Shown piece by piece: positions 6,693 to 15,879 of a DNA stretch of 37,935 nucleotides. Below the pieces are notes generated by a model, which was not told where the DNA came from, ran no database searches, and was given only the letters and a program-made list of their open reading frames with translations. Made by a program: the position numbers and the translations under genes. The DNA lies in the NCBI GenBank assembly GCA_902616595.1, contig CACMTJ010000014.1, positions 1-37,935 on the forward strand, read 5' to 3'. Source of the stretch: an uncultured Prochlorococcus sp. Lineage in GTDB: Bacteria > Cyanobacteriota > Cyanobacteriia > PCC-6307 > Cyanobiaceae. Position 1 is the stretch's first letter, and each line of letters starts with the position of its first letter.

Positions 6693-8915
6693 ATGTTCAC
6701 ATCATCTTCAATAATTGATAATCTTAAACAGTCAGAAGGGTTAGAATACAAAAAATTATGCAGATTATTAAAAATAACAAAGAAATCTGATAAGGATAAA
6801 TTAGATATTGCTTTAACAGCTCTGGAAAAACTTGAAATAATTAATAAAAATGAAAATGATGAATATACCTGCATAAAGGACAATGATCATCTTGTCGCCA
6901 AAATAAGATGTAGCAGCAAAGGCTATTGCTTTGCTGTAAGAGGAAAAGACAAAGAAGATATCTACATTAAAGAAAATCTACTCAACTATGCATGGAATGG
7001 AGATAAAGTTTTAGTAAGGATAATAAAAGAGGGTTATAGAAGAAGATCACCTGAAGGAATAGTTGATTGTATTCTTGAAAGATCAAATCAAATACTTCTT
7101 TCTAAAGTTGAAATAATAAACAATGATGTATATGCAATCCCAATAGATGATAGGATCCTCTCTAAAATTAAACTTCCAGAAGAGAATAAAAAATACACTT
7201 TCAATCCAGACAATAGGAATATAGTAAAAGTTGAGATTGATAGATTTCCCATAGGTCAAGAAGAAGGACTAGGTCATGTGATACAAGAACTAAAACTAAA
7301 CAATAATGAGGAATATGATACAGACTTTGTTTTATCTAAAAGCAATATCGTTAAATCATACGATTTAAATCATATTGAATCAAAGAAAACAGAACAAAGG
7401 GAGAGGATAGACCTTACAGATAAAAACTCTTATTTATTCAAAAGTTGGAATTCTAATAATTCTCCAATGCTCCCAATGATTCAAATAGAGCAGGGAAAAA
7501 ATAAAAATACTAAATTATGGATACATACAAATAATCTTGCAGAAAGAGTAGACCTTAATAGTAAAAAATCTCTTGAAATATTATTCAAAGGTTTTGAATC
7601 ATTACCCTTGTTAAATGATTGGCAAAACTACCTTAGTGAAGCCATAAGAAATGATTCTGAATTTAAATTTGGTGAAAAGAATGAAGCAATTAGCATATGT
7701 GTGAATTTAAATAGTGATAATGAAGTAATTGATTGGTCATTTCATCTTACTTTAGTAAAATGCACCCTTATTGTTGGAAGTGATCTTACTGATGCGCTTC
7801 TATCTAGAAAAAGTAAATCAAGAATAACCTCGCGGGTATTAAAACCTATAAAGGATTATGTCGACGACTTAGATAAAATACTTGAAATTTCATGTTCATT
7901 CAGAGAAAAACATCTTTTGGAGGATAAGGTTGAAATTCCTGCACCACTGAATAAGATTGAAGCACTAGAAGAATTTTTTATTCACAATCCAGCTGAATAT
8001 TCAAAAGGATATTTTGAATCATTAAATAAAGAAGATTGCCAAACTTACCTTTCACCAATACTATACGAAGCCAATGTATTGTGGTTCAAACATTCAAATC
8101 AATATGGCTTAAAAAGTGCAGGATACATCTCAAATGGAATAGATTACGTTAATGCTAATGAAATTATTAAATATTCAGAATTTATTGATAATGATGTAGA
8201 GCTTAATGAAGATGGCAATTTGACATTTAGTCAAGTAATTAAATTATGTGACGACGATAATAAAAAAAGAATCTTACATAAACTTCTAATTAATGAATTT
8301 AAGGATAAAGAAATAAGGTTGATATCTAAAGATCCTTATAATGATGAATCAGAAAAATCATTTATTTCTCCATGGACAATTCCTGGATTTGACTTCACTA
8401 ATCTTATAAATCAGTACTGTATTTTTAATATGATAATAAATGGTAAGAAATCAAAGAAAAATAACATAAATGAAATTAATATATCTGAGAGTAATTCATT
8501 AAAATTAGTCAATTGGAATATATTTAATTCATCAATTTCAAAAAATCTAGAAATATTATTTAGCAAGTTTGTGATAGATAAACTTAATGAATCAAGGTAC
8601 AAAATTAACCAATATAAATCTAATATGATAAATATAAAAAAAGTAAGAAAAGCAGAAAAATTACTAGGTAATATTTATAGTGGGTTTATTTTATCAGTGC
8701 AAACATATGGTTTTTTTGTTGATATATCAGAACTAAATGTAGAGGGTTTAGTACACGTAAGTACTCTTAATAATGATTGGTATGAATACAGGTCAAGGCA
8801 AAATCTATTGATTGGAAGAAAATCCAAAAAATCATATAAAGTTGGAGATGCAATAGAAGTAAAAATCATAAAAGTCGATATTCTTAAATATCAAATTGAT
8901 TTAGAATTAACATAA
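6693..8915 (+). CDS. RNase II/R (RNB)-family protein lacking the catalytic aspartates, Zam-like
   Basis: The architecture is that of RNase R: an N-terminal winged-helix region (about 5-60), a cold-shock/OB region (about 66-135, AKIRCSSKGYCFAV), an RNB-like central domain and a C-terminal S1 domain (about 662-740, GFILSVQTYGFFVDI and VEGLVHVSTL). The RNB entry is recognisable as RIDLTD (238-243) and KLWIHTNNLAERVDLNS (274-290), matching R.DLT and W.L.VHIADV. The TIDxxDAxDxDDA block that should lie between them contains no aspartate at all (about 248-265). The later SPIRRYxDL block reads SPWTIPGFDF. Exonuclease activity is therefore unlikely. Cyanobacteria have an RNB-family protein named Zam (acetazolamide resistance); this may be the Prochlorococcus version (inference). 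It may bind RNA without cutting it. Confidence 0.85.
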   Translation: MFTSSSIIDNLKQSEGLEYKKLCRLLKITKKSDKDKLDIALTALEKLEIINKNENDEYTCIKDNDHLVAKIRCSSKGYCFAVRGKDKEDIYIKENLLNYAWNGDKVLVRIIKEGYRRRSPEGIVDCILERSNQILLSKVEIINNDVYAIPIDDRILSKIKLPEENKKYTFNPDNRNIVKVEIDRFPIGQEEGLGHVIQELKLNNNEEYDTDFVLSKSNIVKSYDLNHIESKKTEQRERIDLTDKNSYLFKSWNSNNSPMLPMIQIEQGKNKNTKLWIHTNNLAERVDLNSKKSLEILFKGFESLPLLNDWQNYLSEAIRNDSEFKFGEKNEAISICVNLNSDNEVIDWSFHLTLVKCTLIVGSDLTDALLSRKSKSRITSRVLKPIKDYVDDLDKILEISCSFREKHLLEDKVEIPAPLNKIEALEEFFIHNPAEYSKGYFESLNKEDCQTYLSPILYEANVLWFKHSNQYGLKSAGYISNGIDYVNANEIIKYSEFIDNDVELNEDGNLTFSQVIKLCDDDNKKRILHKLLINEFKDKEIRLISKDPYNDESEKSFISPWTIPGFDFTNLINQYCIFNMIINGKKSKKNNINEINISESNSLKLVNWNIFNSSISKNLEILFSKFVIDKLNESRYKINQYKSNMINIKKVRKAEKLLGNIYSGFILSVQTYGFFVDISELNVEGLVHVSTLNNDWYEYRSRQNLLIGRKSKKSYKVGDAIEVKIIKVDILKYQIDLELT

Positions 8916-8981
8916 ATAAATTTTCACAAAATATATAATGGAAATATTAACCAAAAAAATTTAAAATAACTTTTTATAATT

Positions 8982-9425
8982 ATGTTTAAGAAAAAATATT
9001 TACTTTTAACTCTTTTTTTAATAATTATTTTTCAGATTTTAATATATACAAAAAATAATCAGAAGACTTCATTTAGATACTTTAAATGGACCCTCCAAGA
9101 AGTAAGTATAGGTAAGTTAATCAGTATTTCGTTTTTTTCTGGTTTATTTGTAAGCACTTTATTGAATACAACAATTACTAGTACTAGTTTCAGAAAAAAA
9201 ACTTTCGAAAATGTGGAAGATGATTTTGTATCTAATGATAATGAGGAAGAAATAGAACCAAACGTTGAGATGCCGCCACAAAGGGATATTAGAGAAACTC
9301 AACCAACGATTTCTGTTAATTACAGAGTAGTCAAAAATATGAATGATAATAATTTTAAAAAAGATCAAAGTTATTCAAATCAAGATATTAAAGATGACTG
9401 GGATAGTGCTGATAATGATTGGTAG
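8982..9425 (+). CDS. LapA/DUF1049-like two-span membrane protein with acidic tail
   Basis: The 147-aa product has a first span at about 5-24 (KKYLLLTLFLIIIFQILI) and a short exposed loop (FRYFKWTLQEVSIG). A second span follows at about 46-65 (LISISFFSGLFVSTLL), and then an 80-residue acidic cytoplasmic tail ending DDWDSADNDW. Two spans joined by a short loop with SxGxLISxSFxxG is the layout of LapA/DUF1049 proteins, which is the most I can say. It lies 66 bases after the RNB-like gene and 59 before the DUF2996 gene, in the same direction. Confidence 0.65.
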   Translation: MFKKKYLLLTLFLIIIFQILIYTKNNQKTSFRYFKWTLQEVSIGKLISISFFSGLFVSTLLNTTITSTSFRKKTFENVEDDFVSNDNEEEIEPNVEMPPQRDIRETQPTISVNYRVVKNMNDNNFKKDQSYSNQDIKDDWDSADNDW

Positions 9426-9484
9426 AAAAAAAAATTAATTAAAAAATGGTTTTTTAATTTATAATGTAATAAATAGTTTTTTTT

Positions 9485-10051
9485 ATGGAAGAAAATTTAG
9501 ACAAAAATCATGAAGTTAATAAAGAAATATCTGACAACACTACTAAATCAAATTCTGAGGAAATACAAGAGCCTAAATCAGAAAAAGTTATCAACAGGGA
9601 TATAAATAATGGTGATTCTGCTAACAAAGTTGTTATAAAAAATGAAATTAATACTCCCGAAAAACCTATAACAAAACCAAAAAAAGAACTCCCAGTAGAG
9701 AAAAAGCCTTTCCAAGAATTTATTAACATGCACCTAATTCCTTCACTTACTGAGGAAATTAATCAAAGAGGTTTAGAAATAAACAATATTAACCTCACTA
9801 ACACAAATAGACCTATTGCTGGAGATAAATGTTGGGTAATAAATTGTGAAATTAAAGATACATGTAACTTTTGGTTATCCTTTGAGAAGGATGATATTAG
9901 TTCATTAAAAAGTATTTCTTTATCAAAACCTAATCAACAACCCAGTATTATTGAATCCTTTCTTATTGACGAAAAAAGAATTACCCTAAAATTAATAATT
10001 TCAAGAGTACTTCAAAGATTGAATGGGCAAAAGTTAATAGGAGTTAATTAG
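9485..10051 (+). CDS. DUF2996 protein of cyanobacteria
   Basis: A 75-residue N-terminal part of low complexity (rich in E, K, N, S) precedes a compact domain from about residue 77. That domain contains KPFQEFINMHLIPSL, then CWVINCEI and CNFWLSFEKDDI, and ends with ESFLIDEKRITLKL followed by VLQRLNGQK. These blocks match my memory of DUF2996, a family restricted to cyanobacteria and plastid-bearing organisms with no established function. There is no membrane span or signal peptide. It is 80 bases upstream of acsF in the same direction, which hints at a photosynthesis-related role. Confidence 0.72.
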   Translation: MEENLDKNHEVNKEISDNTTKSNSEEIQEPKSEKVINRDINNGDSANKVVIKNEINTPEKPITKPKKELPVEKKPFQEFINMHLIPSLTEEINQRGLEINNINLTNTNRPIAGDKCWVINCEIKDTCNFWLSFEKDDISSLKSISLSKPNQQPSIIESFLIDEKRITLKLIISRVLQRLNGQKLIGVN

Positions 10052-10131
10052 AAAAACAATAACACCAAGTTAACTTTTCCCTCGAAAATACAAATCATAG
10101 TAAATAATAGTATTAATAAACCGAATAAAAA

Positions 10132-11304
10132 ATGGCTCAATCAACTGTTGAATCAAAAAATAAAAAAGATATTAATAATGGAAAGATACCAGCAAAAGAA
10201 ACAATTTTGTCTCCAAGATTCTATACAACAGACTTTGAGGCTATGGAAAATATGGATTTATCAATAAACGAGAAAGAATTGGAAGCTATTTGTGAGGAAT
10301 TTAGGAAAGATTACAATAGACATCATTTTGTAAGAAATAGTGAATTTGAAGGCGCTGCAGAAAAATTAGATCCTGAGACAAGAGAGCTTTTTGTTGATTT
10401 TCTCGAGGGAAGTTGTACATCAGAATTTTCAGGTTTTTTACTTTACAAGGAACTTAGTAAGAGAATTAAAGTCAAAAACCCTCTACTTGCTGAATGTTTT
10501 GCTCATATGGCCAGAGATGAAGCAAGACATGCAGGTTTTTTAAATAAATCAATGAGTGACTTTGGACTTCAGTTAGATTTAGGTTTTTTAACAGCCAATA
10601 AAGATTACACTTATTTCCCTCCAAGAAGTATTTTTTACGCTACTTATTTATCCGAAAAAATAGGTTATTGGAGATACATAGCAATTTATAGGCATCTAGA
10701 AAAGAACCCTGATAGCAAAATTTTTCCACTATTTAATTACTTTGAGAATTGGTGTCAAGATGAAAATAGACATGGGGATTTTTTTGACGCATTAATGAAA
10801 GCACAGCCACGTACTGTTAAATCATTAAGCCAAAAAATTACCATTGGCGGCTCTACTTTTACACACCCATTATTCGACTACTTCCATAGGTTTAGATATT
10901 TCTTGAATAATCTTCCATTAACATCCAAGTTATGGTCAAGGTTCTTTCTATTAGCTGTATTTGCAACTATGTATGCAAGGGATTTGGGAATTAAAAAAGA
11001 TTTCTACAGTTCTTTAGGTTTAGATGCCAGAGATTACGATCAGTTTGTTATTAATAAAACAAATGAAACTGCAGCCAGAGTTTTCCCTGTAGTAATGGAC
11101 GTTCATGATAAATCTTTTTATGGAAGATTAGATAAAATAGTAGAGAATAATAAGATTCTTTCTGATATTGCAAACAGTGATGGAAATAAAATATCTAAAA
11201 CTTTTAAAAAATTACCTAAATATTTATCAAACGGTTACCAGTTATTAAGACTATACTTATTAAAACCTCTTGATAGCAAAGATTTCCAACCTTCGATTAG
11301 ATAA
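10132..11304 (+). CDS. acsF: Mg-protoporphyrin IX monomethyl ester (oxidative) cyclase, AcsF
   Basis: AcsF forms the isocyclic fifth ring of chlorophyll, converting Mg-protoporphyrin IX monomethyl ester to divinyl protochlorophyllide with oxygen. The 390-aa length is normal. Di-iron ligands are visible as E98 in SEFSGF, the pair E130 and H133 in DEARHAGF, and E211 and H214 in DENRHGDFF. The N-terminus has the conserved [13 protein letters not shown]. Activity in other oxygenic phototrophs needs the small partner Ycf54, which is not in this window. The gene leads a tight run acsF-tldD-pmbA-fmt with gaps of 31 and 3 bases and a 4-base overlap. Confidence 0.97.
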   Translation: MAQSTVESKNKKDINNGKIPAKETILSPRFYTTDFEAMENMDLSINEKELEAICEEFRKDYNRHHFVRNSEFEGAAEKLDPETRELFVDFLEGSCTSEFSGFLLYKELSKRIKVKNPLLAECFAHMARDEARHAGFLNKSMSDFGLQLDLGFLTANKDYTYFPPRSIFYATYLSEKIGYWRYIAIYRHLEKNPDSKIFPLFNYFENWCQDENRHGDFFDALMKAQPRTVKSLSQKITIGGSTFTHPLFDYFHRFRYFLNNLPLTSKLWSRFFLLAVFATMYARDLGIKKDFYSSLGLDARDYDQFVINKTNETAARVFPVVMDVHDKSFYGRLDKIVENNKILSDIANSDGNKISKTFKKLPKYLSNGYQLLRLYLLKPLDSKDFQPSIR

Positions 11305-11335
11305 TCTTTAATACAGAGAAGATTTATAGACTCAT

Positions 11336-12757
11336 ATGCTTTCGTCACAAATCAAATCAAATGAAATCGTTTTTGGTAGTTGCAATAAAGATTTATTAGA
11401 AGAAATCATTTTCTACGGAATTGGACTTGGTGCTGATTTTGTAGAAATATTTATAGAGAATACTGACAACTCAAGCGTGTTAGCAGAAGAAGATTTTATT
11501 ACAAGTGTAAGTCCATCATTTGGAAAGGGTGCTGGCATTAGAATCTTCAAGGGAAAAAAGGATGGATTTGTAAGTACAAATGATTTAACAAAGCATGGCT
11601 TGATGAGATCGGTATCTCAGGCTATTGAGATGTTAGACATAACAGACAACAAAAGAGAACTATTTAACGGTTTAAATAAACATAGGGACTATAGTTTATC
11701 CAAGAAAAAATGGATTAATGAAGTCCCATCTATTCATGAGATAAGTGAAAAACTACTAGTTAGCACAAAGTCTTTAAAAAAAAATAATAAAATAATAACT
11801 AGGAAAGGAAGTTACTCAAGAAATCTTCAAGAAGTAATTATAGCCTCCAGTGACGGAACCTATGTCTCAGATATTAGATTGCATCAAACAGTTGGTCTCA
11901 ACGTAATTGCAAGTGATGCCCAATATAGATCTAGCGGAAGTAGAAGATTTGGATCGTCAGGAATGCCTAATGAATTTAGATTATGGGATCACGAAAAAGC
12001 AGCTAATGATGTGTTTGAAAGTTCAATGAACATGTTATATGCAGATTATGTTGATGCAGGACAAATGCCTGTTGTATTAGCTAATAAATTTGGTGGCGTT
12101 ATATTCCATGAAGCCTGTGGTCATTTACTTGAAACTACTCAAATAGAGAGAGGAACAACACCATTTGAGAATAAATTGAATGAAAAAATTGCACATGAAT
12201 CTGTAACAGCAATAGATGAAGGGATATCAGAAGGATCCTTCGGTTCATTATCAGTAGATGATGAAGGTATGGAACCCGAAAAATCAGTTCTTATAAAAGA
12301 TGGAATTTTAAAAAAATTCATTTCCGACAGGGCAGGTGAATTAAGAACTGGCCATAAAAGAACAGGAAGTGGAAGAAGACAAAATTATTCTTTTGCTGCA
12401 GCTTCAAGAATGAGAAATACTTATATAGCTAAAGGTGAGCACTCGAAAGAGGATTTAATCAATAGTATTAGTGAAGGGCTTTACTGCAAATCAATGGGTG
12501 GTGGCAGTGTAGGTGCTACAGGACAATTTAATTTTGCGGTAGAAGAAGGATATCTTATTAAGAATGGGAAATTAACTAGTCCAGTAAAGGGAGCAACATT
12601 GATCGGTGAGGCTAAAGAAGTTATGCCAAAAATATCAATGTGCGGAAATGATCTCGAATTAGCTCCTGGATTCTGTGGATCCATTAGTGGAAGTGTCAAC
12701 GTAACTGTTGGCCAACCTCATATTAAGGTTGATTCAATAACTGTTGGCGGAAGATAA
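11336..12757 (+). CDS. tldD: TldD metalloprotease subunit
   Basis: TldD pairs with TldE/PmbA in a heterodimeric protease that degrades unfolded peptides and matures microcin-type peptides in other bacteria. The zinc-binding HExxxH motif is present as HEACGH at 258-263 in the context GGVIFHEACGHLLE. The C-terminal half has the glycine-rich CKSMGGGSVGATGQFNF block that follows in the family. At 473 aa it is full length and its active site appears intact. It sits 31 bases after acsF, and the partner gene pmbA begins 3 bases after its stop; that partner is interrupted here. Confidence 0.93.
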   Translation: MLSSQIKSNEIVFGSCNKDLLEEIIFYGIGLGADFVEIFIENTDNSSVLAEEDFITSVSPSFGKGAGIRIFKGKKDGFVSTNDLTKHGLMRSVSQAIEMLDITDNKRELFNGLNKHRDYSLSKKKWINEVPSIHEISEKLLVSTKSLKKNNKIITRKGSYSRNLQEVIIASSDGTYVSDIRLHQTVGLNVIASDAQYRSSGSRRFGSSGMPNEFRLWDHEKAANDVFESSMNMLYADYVDAGQMPVVLANKFGGVIFHEACGHLLETTQIERGTTPFENKLNEKIAHESVTAIDEGISEGSFGSLSVDDEGMEPEKSVLIKDGILKKFISDRAGELRTGHKRTGSGRRQNYSFAAASRMRNTYIAKGEHSKEDLINSISEGLYCKSMGGGSVGATGQFNFAVEEGYLIKNGKLTSPVKGATLIGEAKEVMPKISMCGNDLELAPGFCGSISGSVNVTVGQPHIKVDSITVGGR

Positions 12758-12760
12758 GAT

Positions 12761-13426
12761 ATGAATTCAAGAGAAATCACAACTCAAATCTCCAAAGCTG
12801 CAGATTTCCTAAATCTTAAAAAATGGGATTATGGAGCAAGCTTCTCTAATGATTATTCTGTGCAAGTAGAAAAAGGAGAGGCTAAACAACTTAAGGCATC
12901 ACAAAAACAAATTTTAACTATAAGAGTTTGGAATCAATCTAATCTAGTTGGTATTACAACAACAAGTGATATTAGTGAATCTGGTATTAAAAAGGCTCTT
13001 AAGCAAGCAAATATAGCTTCTGATTTCGGCAATAAGAATGAATATACAGATTTTTCACCACTAGCGAAGGATCCTATTAAAGTTAAGGAAATTAAAAAAA
13101 GAAATCCTATTGGAATAAAAAAATTACTTACAGTTTTAAGAGAAGCGGAAGTAAAACTTTTAGAAAGTCATGAATCCATAAAATCTGTTCCATATAATGG
13201 TTTATCTGAGAGTTTCTTTGAGAGAGTTTATGCAAATAGTGAGGGTGCCTTTCGAAGTTATTCCAAAAGTCAAGCAGTACTATATTTATATGCAAGAGCA
13301 GAAGAGAAAAATAAGAAGCCTCGTAGTTCAGGTTCCGTAAAACTTGGATATGGAGCTGATGATATAGATATAGAGTCGTGTATTAAAGAGGCTTCAAATA
13401 AAACAATTTATCATTTAAATTATTAA
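12761..13426 (+). CDS. N-terminal fragment of PmbA/TldE (221 aa)
   Basis: This is the 5' piece ending at the in-frame TAA. It holds the N-terminal TldD/TldE alpha-beta domain: the SVQVEKGEAKQL strand, the RVWNQSNLVGITTTSD segment and the ANSEGAFRSY block. TldE normally carries no zinc site, so no catalytic motif is expected. On its own it lacks the C-terminal domain that contacts TldD. Translation of this piece should proceed normally, starting 3 bases after the tldD stop. Confidence 0.6.
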   Translation: MNSREITTQISKAADFLNLKKWDYGASFSNDYSVQVEKGEAKQLKASQKQILTIRVWNQSNLVGITTTSDISESGIKKALKQANIASDFGNKNEYTDFSPLAKDPIKVKEIKKRNPIGIKKLLTVLREAEVKLLESHESIKSVPYNGLSESFFERVYANSEGAFRSYSKSQAVLYLYARAEEKNKKPRSSGSVKLGYGADDIDIESCIKEASNKTIYHLNY

Positions 13427-13501
13427 TCTATTAAAACTGATAAATATTTAATATGTTTTTCCCCAGAGTCTTTTTTAACTATCATTAACGCCTTTAGCTC
13501 A

Positions 13502-14113
13502 ATGTTTAATGCTAGAAGCATCATAGATGGAGTGAGCTTATCTAATAAAAATTCAATCGGAGAGAAACTATCTACAGAAGCACTTAATATTTATGATGAT
13601 GGCCTTCACGAAAAGAATATTTCTTCAACACCATTTGATGGAGAGGGAACCCCAACCAAAAGACTATGTCTAATTAACAGAGGGAGAATTGAAAATTTTA
13701 TACATTCTGAATCAACTGCAAGAATATTTAAAACGACTCCCACTGGCCACGCTGGACTAGGATCAAAAGTCTCAGTATCTCCTGATTGGATCGTAGTTGA
13801 AAAATCAGATGAAAACTTTGATCTAAAAACATCACTAGATCACTCTACTTATGAAGGAGAATTTGTTTATATAGAAGAGTTAAACGCAATCCATGCAGGT
13901 GTCAGAGCAAGTCAAGGTTCATTTTCTCTTCCATTTGATGGATGGCTATACAAAAACGGAAAAAAAATCTCAATAGAATCTGCCACCGTAGCAGGGGATA
14001 TCAAATATCTTTTGAAAAATATAGTAAATATTGAATCAAGCCAAGAGGTAACAACAAGTGGAATTTCTCCACATATATGGGTAGATGAATTATCAATAAC
14101 TGGTGACGCGTGA
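13502..14113 (+). CDS. C-terminal fragment of PmbA/TldE (203 aa)
   Basis: This is the 3' piece in the same frame, starting at an internal Met (NARSIIDGVSLS). It contains the C-terminal TldE blocks STPFDGEGTPTKRLCLINRGR and, nearer the end, NAIHAGVRASQGSFSLPF. There is no purine-rich ribosome-binding site before the ATG at 13502 (the preceding bases are ctttagctca), and conserved family sequence continues upstream of it. Both points argue that this is not a natural start. Confidence 0.5.
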   Translation: MFNARSIIDGVSLSNKNSIGEKLSTEALNIYDDGLHEKNISSTPFDGEGTPTKRLCLINRGRIENFIHSESTARIFKTTPTGHAGLGSKVSVSPDWIVVEKSDENFDLKTSLDHSTYEGEFVYIEELNAIHAGVRASQGSFSLPFDGWLYKNGKKISIESATVAGDIKYLLKNIVNIESSQEVTTSGISPHIWVDELSITGDA

Positions 14114-15105
14114 GAATTATATTCTGGGGAACACCTGAATATTCAATTCCTAGTCTTGATATTTTTATTAAATCTAAGCACGAGGTAATTGCAGTAGTTA
14201 GCCAACCGGATAAGAAGAGATCTAGAGGAAATAAATTAATAGCCTCACCTGTAAAAAGCATTGCTGAGAAAGAATCTATAAAAATTTATACTCCAGAAAA
14301 AATCAGGGGCAATATAGATTTTATAAATGAACTTAAATCACTTTCTTGTGATTTATTTATTGTTATAGCTTACGGGAAAATTTTACCCAAAGAGATATTG
14401 GAAATCCCAAAATTAGGTTGTTGGAACGCACATGCTTCATTACTGCCAAGATGGCGTGGTGCCGCCCCAATTCAATGGGCCCTGATAAGAGGCGATGAAT
14501 TTACTGGTGTAGGAATTATGAAAATGAATGAGGGACTAGATACTGGCGACATATTGTTGGAAGAAAAAATTAAAATTAATAATAACGATAATTTAAATAC
14601 ACTATCGGAAAAACTTAGTATTTTATCGGCAAAATTATTTTTAAATGCTACATCTATAATCGAAGAAAATATTAATAAAAATACTAATCCTCAATTAATA
14701 AAACAAAATACCCTTGGAAGAGAAATTACATACGCAAGAATGATTGAAAAATCAGACTTTAAAGTTGATTGGGGTAATGAGGCAATTAAAATTTCTCAAA
14801 AAATAAAAGGATTATACCCACGAACAAATACAAATTTTAGAGGTAAGAATCTTAAAATACTTAAAATCAAAGTTTTGACTAGTGATGTAATTAAAAATGA
14901 AAAATACCTTTTCATGAGAAATTATTCAAGACCAGGTATTATTCTTGCTGTAATAGAAAATGAAGGAATTATAATTTCAACTAAAACTGATCCGATTATT
15001 TTGTTAGAAGCAAAACTTGAAGGCAAAAACATTTCTAGCAAAAAGCAATTGATTCAACAGTTAAAGCCATCAGCAGGTGAATATCTCTCTCAGATTAAGT
15101 TTTAG
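14110..15105 (+). CDS. fmt: Methionyl-tRNA formyltransferase
   Basis: Fmt formylates initiator methionyl-tRNA using 10-formyl-tetrahydrofolate. The catalytic region is clear: NAHASLLPRWRGAAPIQ (Asn, His and the LLPxxRG loop) and, further on, GIMKMNEGLDTGDIL with the conserved Asp. The C-terminal OB-like tRNA-binding domain follows from about residue 210. Length 331 aa is normal. Translation starts at GTG (14110-14112), overlapping the pmbA TGA by 4 bases, so it is translationally coupled. The substrate tRNA gene begins at the far right end of the window. Confidence 0.95.
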   Translation: MRIIFWGTPEYSIPSLDIFIKSKHEVIAVVSQPDKKRSRGNKLIASPVKSIAEKESIKIYTPEKIRGNIDFINELKSLSCDLFIVIAYGKILPKEILEIPKLGCWNAHASLLPRWRGAAPIQWALIRGDEFTGVGIMKMNEGLDTGDILLEEKIKINNNDNLNTLSEKLSILSAKLFLNATSIIEENINKNTNPQLIKQNTLGREITYARMIEKSDFKVDWGNEAIKISQKIKGLYPRTNTNFRGKNLKILKIKVLTSDVIKNEKYLFMRNYSRPGIILAVIENEGIIISTKTDPIILLEAKLEGKNISSKKQLIQQLKPSAGEYLSQIKF

Positions 15106-15805
15106 ATTCTTTTTTAGAGAATCCCCAAATGAAAGCAAAAAGAATCAAAAAATAAAAATAATAGTCTGGAAGAATAGATTCTTTAATTAACGTATTTAGT
15201 AAAAGTTTAATCCCAACTATTAAAATTGCTACGTAACCGGCTGTTTCTAATCTAGAAAATATATCCAGAAGTTTTAGAAAAATCCCCGATGTAAATCTTA
15301 AGGCTAATACTCCAATCACTGCTCCAAATATAATTAATATGTATTGATCACTTATAGCTACTGCAGTAGTGATACTGTCTATGGAAAAAGCAAAATCAGT
15401 AATTGAAAGAAGCGCTACAACCCTTAAAAACCTAAAATTATTTTTATTATTATCGGTCCCATTTTCAGCGTTTTCTACATCTGAATTTAAAAAAACATTA
15501 GAGAAGAATAAATAAATTAAATAAAAACCAGCAAAAACTCTAATGAGAATAAACTTTAGAAGAACATTAGATAATATGATTAGAATAATTCTAAATAATA
15601 AAGATATTGTTATACCAATATTTAAGGCTCTTGACCTTAATTCTGAACTATCGAGGGATTTAGTAAGAGAAGCTAGTGCTACAGCATTGTCTGCAGATAA
15701 TAATAATTCTAGAGCAATTAATATTGGTAAAAGTGTAAAGATTTCGTACCAACTGTCTACCTGATCTAGTGTGGGTATAAAAGAATTTATTGCGGCTGAA
15801 TCCAT
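15095..15805 (-). CDS. TerC-family membrane protein
   Basis: About seven spans with the family's acidic intramembrane motifs: LLSADNAVALASL near residue 40 and ITDFAFSIDSITTAVAIS in the middle, where the aspartates are thought to bind metal. TerC/Alx proteins export Mn2+ in some bacteria, and the plant member TerC is needed for thylakoid membrane-protein insertion; which applies here cannot be told. I use the ATG at 15803-15805; a TTG lies one codon upstream. The gene converges with fmt and overlaps its last 11 bases. Confidence 0.87.
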   Translation of the reverse strand: MDSAAINSFIPTLDQVDSWYEIFTLLPILIALELLLSADNAVALASLTKSLDSSELRSRALNIGITISLLFRIILIILSNVLLKFILIRVFAGFYLIYLFFSNVFLNSDVENAENGTDNNKNNFRFLRVVALLSITDFAFSIDSITTAVAISDQYILIIFGAVIGVLALRFTSGIFLKLLDIFSRLETAGYVAILIVGIKLLLNTLIKESILPDYYFYFLILFAFIWGFSKKESKT

Positions 15806-15879
15806 CAAATATTATTCACAATCGGTATAAAATCTAATATAATGTATCGGATATTTGTAATCAAGATTGATAGTTATAA

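Larger units (their letters stand above)
12761..14113 (+). pseudogene. pmbA: pmbA/tldE interrupted by one in-frame TAA
   Basis: The frame from ATG 12761 to TGA 14113 is 451 codons including both stops, the usual TldE length, and is broken only by TAA at 13424-13426. Reading past it without changing frame gives SIKTDKYLICFSPESF and then the next conserved block, NARSIIDGVSLS. That continues the TldE pattern of a GKYxVxxSPEA strand followed by a Sxxx(D/E)KLG loop. So a single codon has become a stop: there is no frameshift and no deletion. Either the gene is newly inactivated, the base is a sequencing error, or the two halves are made separately. The intact tldD in front and fmt overlapping behind (GTGA) argue for a recent event. 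Confidence 0.8.

Noticed and set aside
9437..9459. AT-only hairpin (AATTAAAAAA / TTTTTTAATT) between the LapA-like and DUF2996 genes
   Set aside because: It has no GC pairs in the stem, so it would be weak; such repeats are common by chance in this base composition.
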